A stretch of 7,545 bases of DNA from an uncultured Clostridia bacterium (GCA_947630315.1 CANRHA010000081.1:1-7545); one strand, 5' to 3'. Shown: positions 1 through 7,241, numbered from the stretch's first letter. Translations and numbers: made by a program. The notes: generated from the letters alone by a model not told the origin.

Positions 1-12
1 GAGGGGGCAATC
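1..12 (-). repeat. CRISPR repeat cut by the window edge
   Basis: These 12 bases equal the last 12 plus-strand bases of the repeat, and 35 bp separate them from the next full copy. The array therefore continues beyond the left end of the window. Confidence 0.95.
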
Positions 13-1370
13 ATCTTGCAAACAAAACCGCCTGCAAGCCACTTTATGTTTCAACTCATGCCCCCGCGAGGGGGCAATCCACAAGGACAATCCCGACAAG
101 TTCCAGTATAATGCGTTTCAACTCATGCCCCCGCGAGGGGGCAATCCGGTATCGACCCCGAACGCTGTTTTGATTATACAGGTTTCAACTCATGCCCCCG
201 CGAGGGGGCAATCTGTGTCGCGATTGATTAAGGCACTTGTGCGAATGATGTTTCAACTCATGCCCCCGCGAGGGGGCAATCTTCTAATTTCTCTGGGAGT
301 GGGTTAAACTGTATGTTTCAACTCATGCCCCCGCGAGGGGGCAATCAAAATATTTTCAAAATATTTTTAATATATGCTTGTTTCAACTCATGCCCCCGCG
401 AGGGGGCAATCACCACAACACAGGGATTAGGCTTTTTGATTCAGGTTTCAACTCATGCCCCCGCGAGGGGGCAATCCTAACGGCGGTGGCGAAACTGGCG
501 GCGGTGGTGAGTTTCAACTCATGCCCCCGCGAGGGGGCAATCCCAAGCGAAGCCGAACGAGCCAACGTCCTGCGAAAGTTTCAACTCATGCCCCCGCGAG
601 GGGGCAATCCGGACTATGACTATACGCAAGACGGACAAGGTATAGTTTCAACTCATGCCCCCGCGAGGGGGCAATCTATCTCATACTTTGCGCCTGTGGG
701 GAGGTTGCTGTTTCAACTCATGCCCCCGCGAGGGGGCAATCGATAGATACCAGTAATAAATTTATCCATTGACAGTTTCAACTCATGCCCCCGCGAGGGG
801 GCAATCTACATACGGCGGCGCTTGGTCTGGGTCAATTCTCGTTTCAACTCATGCCCCCGCGAGGGGGCAATCTCCCAGAACCCTGCGAACCGAAGAAAAC
901 AACCAGTTTCAACTCATGCCCCCGCGAGGGGGCAATCATTTTAAAATAAATTATGAAGTAGGCGGCGGATATGTTTCAACTCATGCCCCCGCGAGGGGGC
1001 AATCATGTAGATAAGCAAGAAATGCGAACACAATGATTAGTTTCAACTCATGCCCCCGCGAGGGGGCAATCTTGATTGAATGTGATAGCGATTTGCAAAA
1101 ATTTTGTTTCAACTCATGCCCCCGCGAGGGGGCAATCCGTCGTGCCTCTGAGCAACGTCGGAACGAATATGTTTCAACTCATGCCCCCGCGAGGGGGCAA
1201 TCGAAGAAATATAAAATATTTTTTCAAAATGTTCTTGTTTCAACTCATGCCCCCGCGAGGGGGCAATCCCGTACTTTTTCCGCCAAGCCTCAAAATCCTG
1301 CAAGTTTCAACTCATGCCCCCGCGAGGGGGCAATCCAGCAGATTATGAAACCGTTGTTAAGCCTATTTTT

Positions 1371-1402
1371 GTTTCAACTCATGCCCCCGCGAGGGGGCAA
1401 TC
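1371..1402 (-). repeat. Leader-proximal CRISPR repeat with hairpin and predicted Cas5c cut site
   Basis: This is the first repeat after the leader and stands for all copies. On the transcribed (minus) strand it contains a perfect 7-bp stem, TGCCCCC with GGGGGCA, around a TCGC loop. The 11 nt after the stem, TGAGTTGAAAC, would be the crRNA 5' handle if cleavage occurs at the 3' base of the stem, as known for Cas5c of I-C systems. A mature crRNA would then be an 11-nt handle, a 33-36-nt spacer and a 21-nt 3' hairpin tail. Stem and handle length are read from sequence; the cleavage position is inferred from the family. Confidence 0.9.
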
Positions 1403-1476
1403 TGCAAATCTGAACAACTTATACAGTATACCGCCCTGATAATTCGGCATACTGCGCAATCAGCGCGAGATTTGCA
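1403..1476. repeat. 9-bp inverted repeat in the leader, one arm abutting the first repeat
   Basis: TGCAAATCT at 1403-1411 and its exact reverse complement AGATTTGCA at 1468-1476 are separated by 56 bp. One arm touches the leader-repeat junction, the place where new spacers are inserted. It could be a paired protein-binding site for the adaptation complex or a regulator. The function is unknown. Confidence 0.5.
1425..1430 (-). promoter_or_regulatory. Possible -10 box of an array promoter
   Basis: The minus strand reads TATACT here, within an 11-bp palindrome (TATAC-A-GTATA, 1420-1430). A start would fall some 15 nt before the first repeat. No good -35 hexamer lies 16-18 bp upstream, so this is weak. 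The array may instead, or also, be read through from the cas operon. Confidence 0.25.
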
Positions 1477-1529
1477 GATGATCTATTTTCAATGCCGCGC
1501 AAAACGGCTTGAAAAATACTTATTTTTCT

Positions 1530-1572
1530 GCGCAGACCTGTCGGGATCGTCGGATATGATATTGGTCTGCGC
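1530..1572 (-). other. Stem-loop just after the cas7c stop codon
   Basis: GCGCAGACC at 1530-1538 pairs perfectly with GGTCTGCGC at 1564-1572, leaving a 25-nt loop. In transcript order it begins 5 nt after the cas7c stop and is followed by AGAAAAATAAG, not a U-run, so it is not a standard intrinsic terminator. A second, AT-only hairpin (GAAAAATA with TATTTTTC, 1511-1528) follows at once. Together they may protect the cas mRNA 3' end or attenuate read-through into the array. Confidence 0.45.
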
Positions 1573-1577
1573 GGATT

Positions 1578-2576
1578 TTATTTGCAGGTCAGCCAATTGC
1601 AGTCGTCAGGACAGGTATTCCAGACAATGTCATCATAAGGACTCGTCATAAACCCGACGTCAACGCCTTTGGGCGCCTTGGAAATATCGACCGTCAACTC
1701 ATAATCGGTATAATTTCTCGGAGTCTCTATGTCCTGTTTTTTCGCGATGCTTACAAGCTCGAACAGCTTGTGGGCAGGCGCACAGCCGAGCCTCGACTGG
1801 CGAACGCGTTGTTTTTCATCGCTGTCGGTTCCGACATGCTTGAACACGATCAGCGGAGATATTACCGACATTTCGCCCTTGCTTGCCGAACGGTCATGCT
1901 CATACATATTAAGTATCGCTTCAAAGAGCACCTTCAGATCGTTTTCGTCAAATCCTGTCTCTGCGGCGAGATTTGCGCTCACAAAGCCCCTCGCCTCATA
2001 AAGACCGTAGGGAATAAACTGCTTTCGGCCCATGGTCCTGAGCTTGTCTTCATCTGTGAGAAGCTCGGCCTCTTCGTAATCTTCATACGTCTCTGCCTTT
2101 TCAATCTTGTCGGCGCTGCTCATTCTTGTGATAGAAATATCCATCGGAAGAATGGGGTCGACCGATTTTGCAAACGTGAGCTGAACAGGGCCGCGGACCT
2201 GACCTGCGTTGGGGCCTGTTGAAAGCACGCCGCCGAATGTGCGGACATCATAGAAAATCTCACAGGCCTTGCGGCGCGATTTATAAAGGCTCTCCTTATC
2301 CTTTGCGCCGAGCTCGACATTGGCAAGCGATTTCGCCTTGGCGATAAACTTGTTTATATTCGTCGACTGCTGCATGATTATTCCCATGCCCTCTTCATCG
2401 CCGTATGCGGCCTGAACATAATTCCTGATTCTGCGCTTTATCGCAACGTCGGTGATAAAGCCGCGCATGTCCTGCGGGTCGATCCTCGGGGAGTTGCCCA
2501 TGTCGGGGTCGCCGTTGGGGTTCCCGTTCACACACTGAATGTAAAACATAAATTCATACCTATTATTTACTGCCAT
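1578..2576 (-). CDS. cas7c: Type I-C Cascade backbone protein Cas7c (Csd2)
   Basis: Cas7 is the RNA-binding subunit that polymerises along the crRNA spacer in the Cascade complex. The 332-aa product has the Csd2 signature near its N-terminus, GNPNGDPDMGNSPRIDP at about residues 18-34, then TDVAIKRRIRNYV. Further on are HDRSASKGEM (from His227) and APAHKLFE (266-273), both typical of I-C Cas7. The ATG lies 3 nt after the cas8c stop, with CGGAGG (GGAGG at 2585-2589) inside the last codons of cas8c, indicating translational coupling. It is somewhat longer than many I-C Cas7 proteins, which from memory are nearer 290 aa. It ends in a short tail with three cysteines (322, 326, 331). It is the last gene before the leader, where cas4 would normally follow. 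The family call is very secure. Confidence 0.97.
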   Translation of the reverse strand: MAVNNRYEFMFYIQCVNGNPNGDPDMGNSPRIDPQDMRGFITDVAIKRRIRNYVQAAYGDEEGMGIIMQQSTNINKFIAKAKSLANVELGAKDKESLYKSRRKACEIFYDVRTFGGVLSTGPNAGQVRGPVQLTFAKSVDPILPMDISITRMSSADKIEKAETYEDYEEAELLTDEDKLRTMGRKQFIPYGLYEARGFVSANLAAETGFDENDLKVLFEAILNMYEHDRSASKGEMSVISPLIVFKHVGTDSDEKQRVRQSRLGCAPAHKLFELVSIAKKQDIETPRNYTDYELTVDISKAPKGVDVGFMTSPYDDIVWNTCPDDCNWLTCK

Positions 2577-2579
2577 TTT

Positions 2580-2954
2580 TTATTCCTCCGTTGTCTTTGA
2601 TTTTGACGAATATATTTCCGCGTTCTGATGGTAATAACCGAGAGCAAATTCAGACTGTTGCTCAAGGGTCATTGTCTTAGGATATGTTTTGCCGATCTTC
2701 GCGGCAATTTCGTTTATCATATTCTTGTAATAAATTTCGAGCCGCTTATCTTCAAGCTTTGCAAAGTGATACTGAGAAAGCTTGGCGAGCGTTCCCATGA
2801 CAAGATGAGGCGACGTGCAGGCCGACGTGAAGTATTTTTCAGCGATACCTGCGTTGACATCTCCGAGAGCCTTGTTCTGCAAAGCGACGTATACTGCCAG
2901 CATTCTCCCCGTCTGATACGCCGCAGACGGACTATCTTTGTTGATCCTGTCCAT
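2580..2954 (-). CDS. cas11c: Predicted small subunit Cas11c, translated from inside cas8c
   Basis: In studied I-C systems a separate small subunit is made from an internal start within cas8c and joins the Cascade belly beside Cas7. Here an in-frame ATG at 2952-2954 (Met449 of Cas8c) is preceded by a strong internal Shine-Dalgarno, AAGGAGG at 2966-2972, 11 nt away. The product would be 124 aa, starting MDRINKDSPSAAYQTG and ending with the Cas8c C-terminus, matching the expected small-subunit size of roughly 14 kDa. The 11-nt spacing is slightly long; TTG and CTG codons sit closer but seem too close. The start and its SD are seen in the sequence; the role is inferred from the family. Confidence 0.75.
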   Translation of the reverse strand: MDRINKDSPSAAYQTGRMLAVYVALQNKALGDVNAGIAEKYFTSACTSPHLVMGTLAKLSQYHFAKLEDKRLEIYYKNMINEIAAKIGKTYPKTMTLEQQSEFALGYYHQNAEIYSSKSKTTEE

Positions 2955-4298
2955 GATCAGCAATTCCTCCTTACCGTTGATTCTGTATTTTCTGTTTAAC
3001 CATGCCTTAAGTATCTGGCATGAAACCGTGTCGATATTCTTTCGGGCTTTCTTTGCGTCGTCATCTGAACTGTACATATCATGCCTGATATAATCCACCG
3101 CTCGGGAGGCAACGGTATCGGGCAGCGGTGAATTGTGCATTATCGAGTTGATGATCTGAACCGAAAGTCCGCTGAGTTCCTTTGAAATGCGCTCGGAAAA
3201 TTTTCTCTCGCTTTCACTGAATTTCAGCAGACGGGTGTATACCGTCAGGAGCTTCGGGTATTTTCTTCCGCCGAGGCTGAGGTCGTCATACCACGCCTTT
3301 AAACTATCATAAAGCTCGCCGTAATAACCTTCGTCATAGCTTCGTATCATCGTTCTGCCGCTCGCGCCGCTCAGCGAAAGCATATAATACTTATTCTTCG
3401 GGTTTTCGGGGCAGCCGCCGCTGAAAAAGCTGTCAAACAGTTTTCTTACGCGGGCTTCGTCGTCATCTTTTTCGGAGTTTTCGGGCGGGTCTTCTTCCCA
3501 TGAGCCTAAGTCCATGTAGTTGAACGCATCGATTTTTACCTTCTCATCAAACCAGTGGATATACTTCGCCCCCGCGATGGCCTTGCCCTCTTTAACAAGC
3601 TTTTCAAGGGCTGTATTAACGGCGGTTATGGCTTCTTCGGAGACGGCAGCGTTCGCCGCCTTGGAAAGACCGTATGAGCAGAACGCGTCTTTGTCAAAGC
3701 ATATCAGCGGAGTGCCCGTTGGGAGGCCGCCGACGGCCGACAGGCCGCTGAATTTCGGGGCGGTCTCTATCGGTTCTATAAGCTCGCCTGTGATGATGCA
3801 TCTGCTCATGGCGCCGTTTTTGGCCCTGAATTTATTTCTGAAGCCTTCCCACCAGTCGAGATAGCCAGTGCTGTTTTCAAGAGGCTTGCCGTCTATCGCG
3901 ATGCTTATAAGATCGGACGGCTTTATTTTGCGGCTTAAAAGCTCGTCGACTATTATGCCGTTCTGCTCCTCTAACGCTTTTACGGCAAGGGCGATGAGAG
4001 GGTCGTGCTCGCCGGCGTCTTTCATCGCGGACATATAAAAATCATGCTTCTTTTCGCGGGTCGCGTCGGGAATATTAAGCACTATCTCGGCCTTTTCAAC
4101 TAAAAAATTGCTTACGGAGGCGCTTTGGGCGGCGCTCCCCAGATCGGGGCATTTTGAAGTTTCGTGCAGGGCTTCGGTAAATGAGATAAATTTTCCGTTT
4201 ACGTCTAAGGAGATATAATACTTTACCTTTTTATCCTTGAAGCCCGGCTTTGCCGCAAGGTTGCTGTCAAGAGCATATTTGTACAGCGCTTCAAGCAT
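2580..4298 (-). CDS. cas8c: Type I-C Cascade large subunit Cas8c (Csd1)
   Basis: Cas8c is the large subunit of I-C Cascade; in the family it recognises the PAM and helps recruit Cas3. The 572-aa product opens with a Csd1-type start (LYKYA, then KPGFKDKKVKYYISLDVNGKF). It has FDKDAF at 201-206 followed by SYGLSKAANA, an IHWFDE segment, and near the C-terminus AYQTGRMLAVYVALQNKA and FALGYYHQN, all recognisable Csd1 features. The ATG at 4296-4298 has a near-perfect site, AAGGAGG at 4307-4313, 8 nt upstream. The gene overlaps the end of cas5c by 8 bp, so the two are probably translationally coupled. The last 124 residues (449-572) correspond to the part that is also made separately as Cas11c in studied I-C systems. 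No frame damage was seen. Confidence 0.96.
   Translation of the reverse strand: MLEALYKYALDSNLAAKPGFKDKKVKYYISLDVNGKFISFTEALHETSKCPDLGSAAQSASVSNFLVEKAEIVLNIPDATREKKHDFYMSAMKDAGEHDPLIALAVKALEEQNGIIVDELLSRKIKPSDLISIAIDGKPLENSTGYLDWWEGFRNKFRAKNGAMSRCIITGELIEPIETAPKFSGLSAVGGLPTGTPLICFDKDAFCSYGLSKAANAAVSEEAITAVNTALEKLVKEGKAIAGAKYIHWFDEKVKIDAFNYMDLGSWEEDPPENSEKDDDEARVRKLFDSFFSGGCPENPKNKYYMLSLSGASGRTMIRSYDEGYYGELYDSLKAWYDDLSLGGRKYPKLLTVYTRLLKFSESERKFSERISKELSGLSVQIINSIMHNSPLPDTVASRAVDYIRHDMYSSDDDAKKARKNIDTVSCQILKAWLNRKYRINGKEELLIMDRINKDSPSAAYQTGRMLAVYVALQNKALGDVNAGIAEKYFTSACTSPHLVMGTLAKLSQYHFAKLEDKRLEIYYKNMINEIAAKIGKTYPKTMTLEQQSEFALGYYHQNAEIYSSKSKTTEE
2966..2972 (-). promoter_or_regulatory. Internal ribosome binding site for Cas11c
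   Basis: The minus strand reads AAGGAGG, a full Shine-Dalgarno core inside the codons for Gly-Lys-Glu-Glu of Cas8c. It stands 11 nt before the in-frame ATG at 2952-2954. It is as strong as the sites used for the real gene starts of this operon, which favours true internal initiation over chance. Confidence 0.7.
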
Positions 4299-5013
4299 CG
4301 GCTATACCTCCTTTCGGTTTGAGAACAAGCGGGCTGTCAATGTTCGGAACTGCGATCACCCCGCTGTCCATTTTTGCGTTGAAGAGCGATATCTGAGGGG
4401 TCATTTTCTCTTTGACTTCAATATCGTTTTTGAAATCAAAGACGTCATAGAGCATGTAACCGAAATCGCAGGAATCCGAAATCGGCGGAGAAGTGTCAGG
4501 CGGACCGAAATAGCAGACAAACTCTCTAAGGCCCAAAGACGGCTGGAAAAAGCACTTGCCCTTTTCGATTCGGTTCTGCGCCTGAACATAGAGCTGCTCG
4601 AGAGTTCCGTTAAAGCTCGGGCGTTTGACTATCTCGGCGGTTATGCGGTAGCGGACGTCTTTCAAAACAACGCTCTGACGCTGAACGCGATGCTCTCTTC
4701 CGACCTTTCTGTCTCTCTCGCCGCCCTTGCCCTTTTCGGTCAGCAGGGTCTCATCGACAAAAATTATATTCATTTTGTCGGAGATCTTTGAATTGACGAC
4801 CTCGTTGCGCTTGAAGCTTATATATCTTATCGGCTTAAGCACCTCGATCCTTTTCACCTGCCAATAAAACTCTATGGGCTTTGAATATATCGCCGAGAGG
4901 ATCCCCCTTGCCGCGGACGGCGTGATGACCGGATAACTCAGCCTTTCGACCTTGCACTCGGGGCGCGAAAAGCAGGCAAAGTCGCCCCAGACCTCCAATG
5001 AAATATCTCTCAA
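4291..5013 (-). CDS. cas5c: Type I-C Cas5c (Cas5d), pre-crRNA endoribonuclease and Cascade subunit
   Basis: In type I-C, Cas5 replaces Cas6: it cuts pre-crRNA at the repeat hairpin and stays on the 5' handle in Cascade. The 240-aa product shows the Cas5 RAMP N-terminus (LEVWGDFACFSRPE), TPSAARGILSAIY at 31-43, EVLKPIRYISFKRNEV at 57-72, HRVQRQSVVLKDVRYRI at 108-124 and FQPSLGLREF at 156-165. The known catalytic set in Bacillus halodurans Cas5d is Tyr, Lys, His; Tyr43 is a fair counterpart, while the Lys/His positions need alignment. The start is TTG (5011-5013), since an in-frame TAG, the cas3 stop, lies five codons upstream and the next ATG is residue 81. A strong SD supports it. The end overlaps cas8c by 8 bp. 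Confidence 0.96.
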   Translation of the reverse strand: MRDISLEVWGDFACFSRPECKVERLSYPVITPSAARGILSAIYSKPIEFYWQVKRIEVLKPIRYISFKRNEVVNSKISDKMNIIFVDETLLTEKGKGGERDRKVGREHRVQRQSVVLKDVRYRITAEIVKRPSFNGTLEQLYVQAQNRIEKGKCFFQPSLGLREFVCYFGPPDTSPPISDSCDFGYMLYDVFDFKNDIEVKEKMTPQISLFNAKMDSGVIAVPNIDSPLVLKPKGGIADA

Positions 5014-5018
5014 AATAA

Positions 5019-5025
5019 CACCTCC
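5019..5025 (-). promoter_or_regulatory. Ribosome binding site that fixes the TTG start of cas5c
   Basis: GGAGGTG on the minus strand directly follows the cas3 stop codon. GGAGG lies 7 nt before TTG at 5011-5013. The in-frame stop just upstream leaves no earlier start, so this site decides the non-ATG initiation. Confidence 0.85.
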
Positions 5026-7203
5026 CTAAATTATGTATTCAAGGCTGCTTTCATCATCGAAAAACAGTCCGGAATTTTTGTCGTAGAATCTCTTATCGTT
5101 TAATATATACCAGCCCGAAGCGGGAACTTTCCCGCGCGAGGTTTTCAACATCGCCCTTTCACAAAGCTCGGACAGCTTGTCGGTTTGATAGCTCGTTACG
5201 GTTATCGGAGCGGCTCTTGCTATCCAGGAGGCGGTTATCCCTTGCTCGGCGGCCTCTTTTGCAAGCTCGTTAAAGAGTTCGGATTTTCCGCCGTACGGAA
5301 CAAGAACGTTTGCGCCCGAATTATCTATCAGCTTATACTGCTTTTCGACCTCAGCAAAATCCATATCGTTTATTGCCTTCACAAGTTTCGGCTTATCCTC
5401 GGAAAACCTTTCAAAAAGCCTTCGGTAATACTCGCGAATCTGCGAGGGGTCGTTTATATCTACGGCTCGACTTGAGGCCATCAGACTTACGATATCGGCG
5501 GCATATGCATAGGAAGCCGATGGATAGAGCTTTTCTTCGTTGGGAATGAAGACGGTCATTCTTCCCGCTGATCTGCCGTTTCGGTTGCATCTTCCCGCGC
5601 ACTGGACTATTGAATCAAGAGGAGCTAAAGCGCGGTACATATACTCGAAGTCCATATCAACGCCCGCTTCGATACATGAGGTCGACACCAGCCTTACCGG
5701 CAGACCATTCTTCAGGCGCTCCGAAATTTCTTTTATGACCGCGTCTCGGTGAGCTTTACACATATCGGTGGAGAGATAGAAGCAATCATCGCAAAGCTCT
5801 TTGAGAAGGGAAAACAACTTGTGGGAATGATTCTTTCGGTTCACGACGCAACAGACGCTTGAAAGGTGAGACATCTCGTCGGCAATATCGGAAAGCTCGG
5901 TTTTATGATCCGTTCTCCAGTCGACGGTTACTCTTTTTGCCGCGTCATAGAGCATATGCGGGTTTGAAACGATCTCGACGGGTCGATAATCAACATCTGC
6001 CCTAAGGTCAAACGCAGGCTGAGTAGCCGTTGAGAACACCGCCGTGCACCGAAACATTTTGCAGAGCGAATTGATCGCCTCGACGCTTGTGCCCGAAAGA
6101 TCGGCGGGCAGGCTTTGCGCTTCGTCAAAGATTATCACGCTGTCCGTTATATTGTGAAGAAATCGGAGATCGGCAGGCTTTGAGCGGAACAGCGATTCAA
6201 AGAATTTTACTGATGTCGTGACAATGACCGGCGAGCTCCAGCGTTCCGCAAAGAGTTTTGTGCTCTCATCATAGCTGCACATGCTGTGAGACTCGAGGAC
6301 GTTTTCGCATATATCGCGGTAAATAGCCGCGTTTTGGTTTATTATCGACAGAAACGGAAGCACAAAAATGATCCTGCGCTTGCTGTGGACCTTACAATGC
6401 TTTGCAGCAAAGGCAAGCAGCGCAAGGGTTTTTCCCGTGCCTGTGGGCGAGGTTAAAGTAAAGAGGCCCGAGGGCTTTTCGGCCGCTTTCAGGCAGTCAT
6501 CATAGACGCTGTTTCTAAGCCTGTTGATGGACTCGTCGGCATGAGAAGATGAAATTATCCGGCTTCGGTAAGCTTCAAGTCGGTTGAGAATTTTGTCTGG
6601 ATCAAGCGGGATATCGGAAATCTTTCCGTATATCTCCTCGTCTTCGTGAGAGGCGGAGGCGGTGTAATCGGCATCGGCCAAACATGATAAAAGCATTCTT
6701 GCGTGGAGCATTTTCGGGAGCTTTTTATAATATGAATCATTCTCCGAGACAAAGGTGGGTACAGCTTTCGGCATACCGACTTCGCTTATGATAAATCGCC
6801 TTGCTGATTTGTATTCCTCAGCGCCCGAGACGGCAAATTTTCTTGCAAGACTGCCGTGCTCGACCGAGCCTTTGACCGCGTAAGACTCGTTGAGCTGATC
6901 CTCTATGTACCAATCGAGACCCTTGTGATGCGCGAAGATGACCGCAGACAGAAGCCTGCTGCTTTTGTAGAGCATGAACGCGCCGCAAGCCTCATGATTC
7001 ACGCGGTGCTCGGTGTGATTAAGAACGTTCTGAAACGTCGTCGACGCCTTTCCCGCGTCGTGGAAGATTCCGCACCATTCGCCCGCCTTCTCTTCGCCAA
7101 AGGTCGAGGCAAACTCGCTCGCAAGCGCCGCCGTCTTCTTTAAATGGTCGGAAAGCAGTTCCTTTTCTCCTCTGCTGTTTTCTGAACGGGAATAGTATGT
7201 CAT
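5026..7203 (-). CDS. cas3: Cas3 nuclease-helicase, type I-C (HD plus SF2 helicase)
   Basis: Cas3 is recruited by target-bound Cascade, then nicks, unwinds and degrades the DNA. The 725-aa product is a complete HD-helicase fusion. The HD nuclease part has His20, the His48-Asp49 pair (FHDAGK), His70 and His92-His93 (AHHKG). The helicase part has Walker A SPTGTGKT (252-259, Lys258), VLPFLSIINQNA (281-292), a DEAQ Walker B (360-363), STAT (391-394), SCIEAGVDMDF (509-519) and QCAGRCNRNGR (534-544). The C-terminal domain ends with GWYILNDKRFYDKNSGLFF. All expected catalytic motifs are present, so it should be active. The ATG at 7201-7203 has AAGAGG at 7210-7215 upstream with 6-nt spacing. It is the first gene of the operon, about 35 nt after the predicted transcription start, and its TAG lies 12 nt before cas5c. 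Confidence 0.98.
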   Translation of the reverse strand: MTYYSRSENSRGEKELLSDHLKKTAALASEFASTFGEEKAGEWCGIFHDAGKASTTFQNVLNHTEHRVNHEACGAFMLYKSSRLLSAVIFAHHKGLDWYIEDQLNESYAVKGSVEHGSLARKFAVSGAEEYKSARRFIISEVGMPKAVPTFVSENDSYYKKLPKMLHARMLLSCLADADYTASASHEDEEIYGKISDIPLDPDKILNRLEAYRSRIISSSHADESINRLRNSVYDDCLKAAEKPSGLFTLTSPTGTGKTLALLAFAAKHCKVHSKRRIIFVLPFLSIINQNAAIYRDICENVLESHSMCSYDESTKLFAERWSSPVIVTTSVKFFESLFRSKPADLRFLHNITDSVIIFDEAQSLPADLSGTSVEAINSLCKMFRCTAVFSTATQPAFDLRADVDYRPVEIVSNPHMLYDAAKRVTVDWRTDHKTELSDIADEMSHLSSVCCVVNRKNHSHKLFSLLKELCDDCFYLSTDMCKAHRDAVIKEISERLKNGLPVRLVSTSCIEAGVDMDFEYMYRALAPLDSIVQCAGRCNRNGRSAGRMTVFIPNEEKLYPSASYAYAADIVSLMASSRAVDINDPSQIREYYRRLFERFSEDKPKLVKAINDMDFAEVEKQYKLIDNSGANVLVPYGGKSELFNELAKEAAEQGITASWIARAAPITVTSYQTDKLSELCERAMLKTSRGKVPASGWYILNDKRFYDKNSGLFFDDESSLEYII

Positions 7204-7241
7204 TTTTTGCCTCTTTTCTCAGAAATATTTTCATCTTTTAA

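Larger units (their letters stand above)
1..1402 (-). CRISPR. Type I-C CRISPR array, 21 full repeats plus one cut repeat, 21 spacers
   Basis: Twenty-one 32-bp repeats, identical by eye, start at 48, 115, 182, 250, 315, 380, 445, 511, 578, 645, 710, 775, 841, 906, 973, 1040, 1106, 1171, 1237, 1304 and 1371. A 12-bp repeat fragment lies at 1-12. The 21 spacers are 33 bp (7), 34 bp (4), 35 bp (9) or 36 bp (1), and all differ. Read on the minus strand the repeat begins GATTGCCCCC and ends GAGTTGAAAC, the usual ATTGAAAC-like end of I-C repeats. This puts transcription right to left, in the same direction as the cas genes, with the newest spacer at 1336-1370. The array runs off the left edge, so its old end and any degenerate terminal repeat are not visible. 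Uniform repeats argue against long decay. Confidence 0.99.
1403..1577 (-). promoter_or_regulatory. CRISPR leader between cas7c and the array
   Basis: These 175 bp lie between the cas7c stop codon and the first repeat, on the side that repeat orientation marks as upstream of the array. There is no plausible gene or cas4/cas1/cas2 remnant here. It holds a 9-bp inverted repeat touching the first repeat (1403-1411 with 1468-1476), an AT-only hairpin (1511-1528), a GC-rich stem-loop just after the cas7c stop (1530-1572), and a possible -10 box (1425-1430). A leader normally carries the array promoter and the sequences that direct new spacers to the first repeat. Its position supports the call; the internal functions are inferred. 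Confidence 0.85.

Noticed and set aside
1109..1303. Minus-strand open frame of 64 aa within the array.
   Set aside because: It lies wholly in repeats and spacers and contains the translated repeat; not a gene.
125..1413. Plus-strand open frames across the array, encoding repeated THAPARGQS, NSCPREGAI and LMPPRGGN segments.
   Set aside because: These are the CRISPR repeat read in three frames. The open frames exist only because the repeat has no stop codon on that strand; no ribosome sites or gene context support them.
1485..1497. TTGAAA-like -35 box in the leader as an array promoter.
   Set aside because: No acceptable -10 hexamer lies 16-18 bp downstream on the minus strand.
1403..1577. 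Possible remnant of cas4, cas1 or cas2 in the leader.
   Set aside because: The short translations in this stretch show no motif of those families and are broken by stops, so I treat it as leader only.
1770..2222. Plus-strand open frame of 150 aa opposite cas7c.
   Set aside because: It is antisense to a secure cas7c, has no recognisable motif and no convincing ribosome site.
4237..4791. Plus-strand open frame of 184 aa opposite cas5c and the start of cas8c.
   Set aside because: It is antisense to two secure genes and crosses their junction; its open length follows from the codon pattern of the other strand.
7019..7234. Minus-strand 71-aa frame starting in the cas3 leader and overlapping the cas3 start.
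   Set aside because: It overlaps cas3 in another frame, has a very Arg/Lys-rich composition and a weaker start context than the cas3 ATG with its AAGAGG site.
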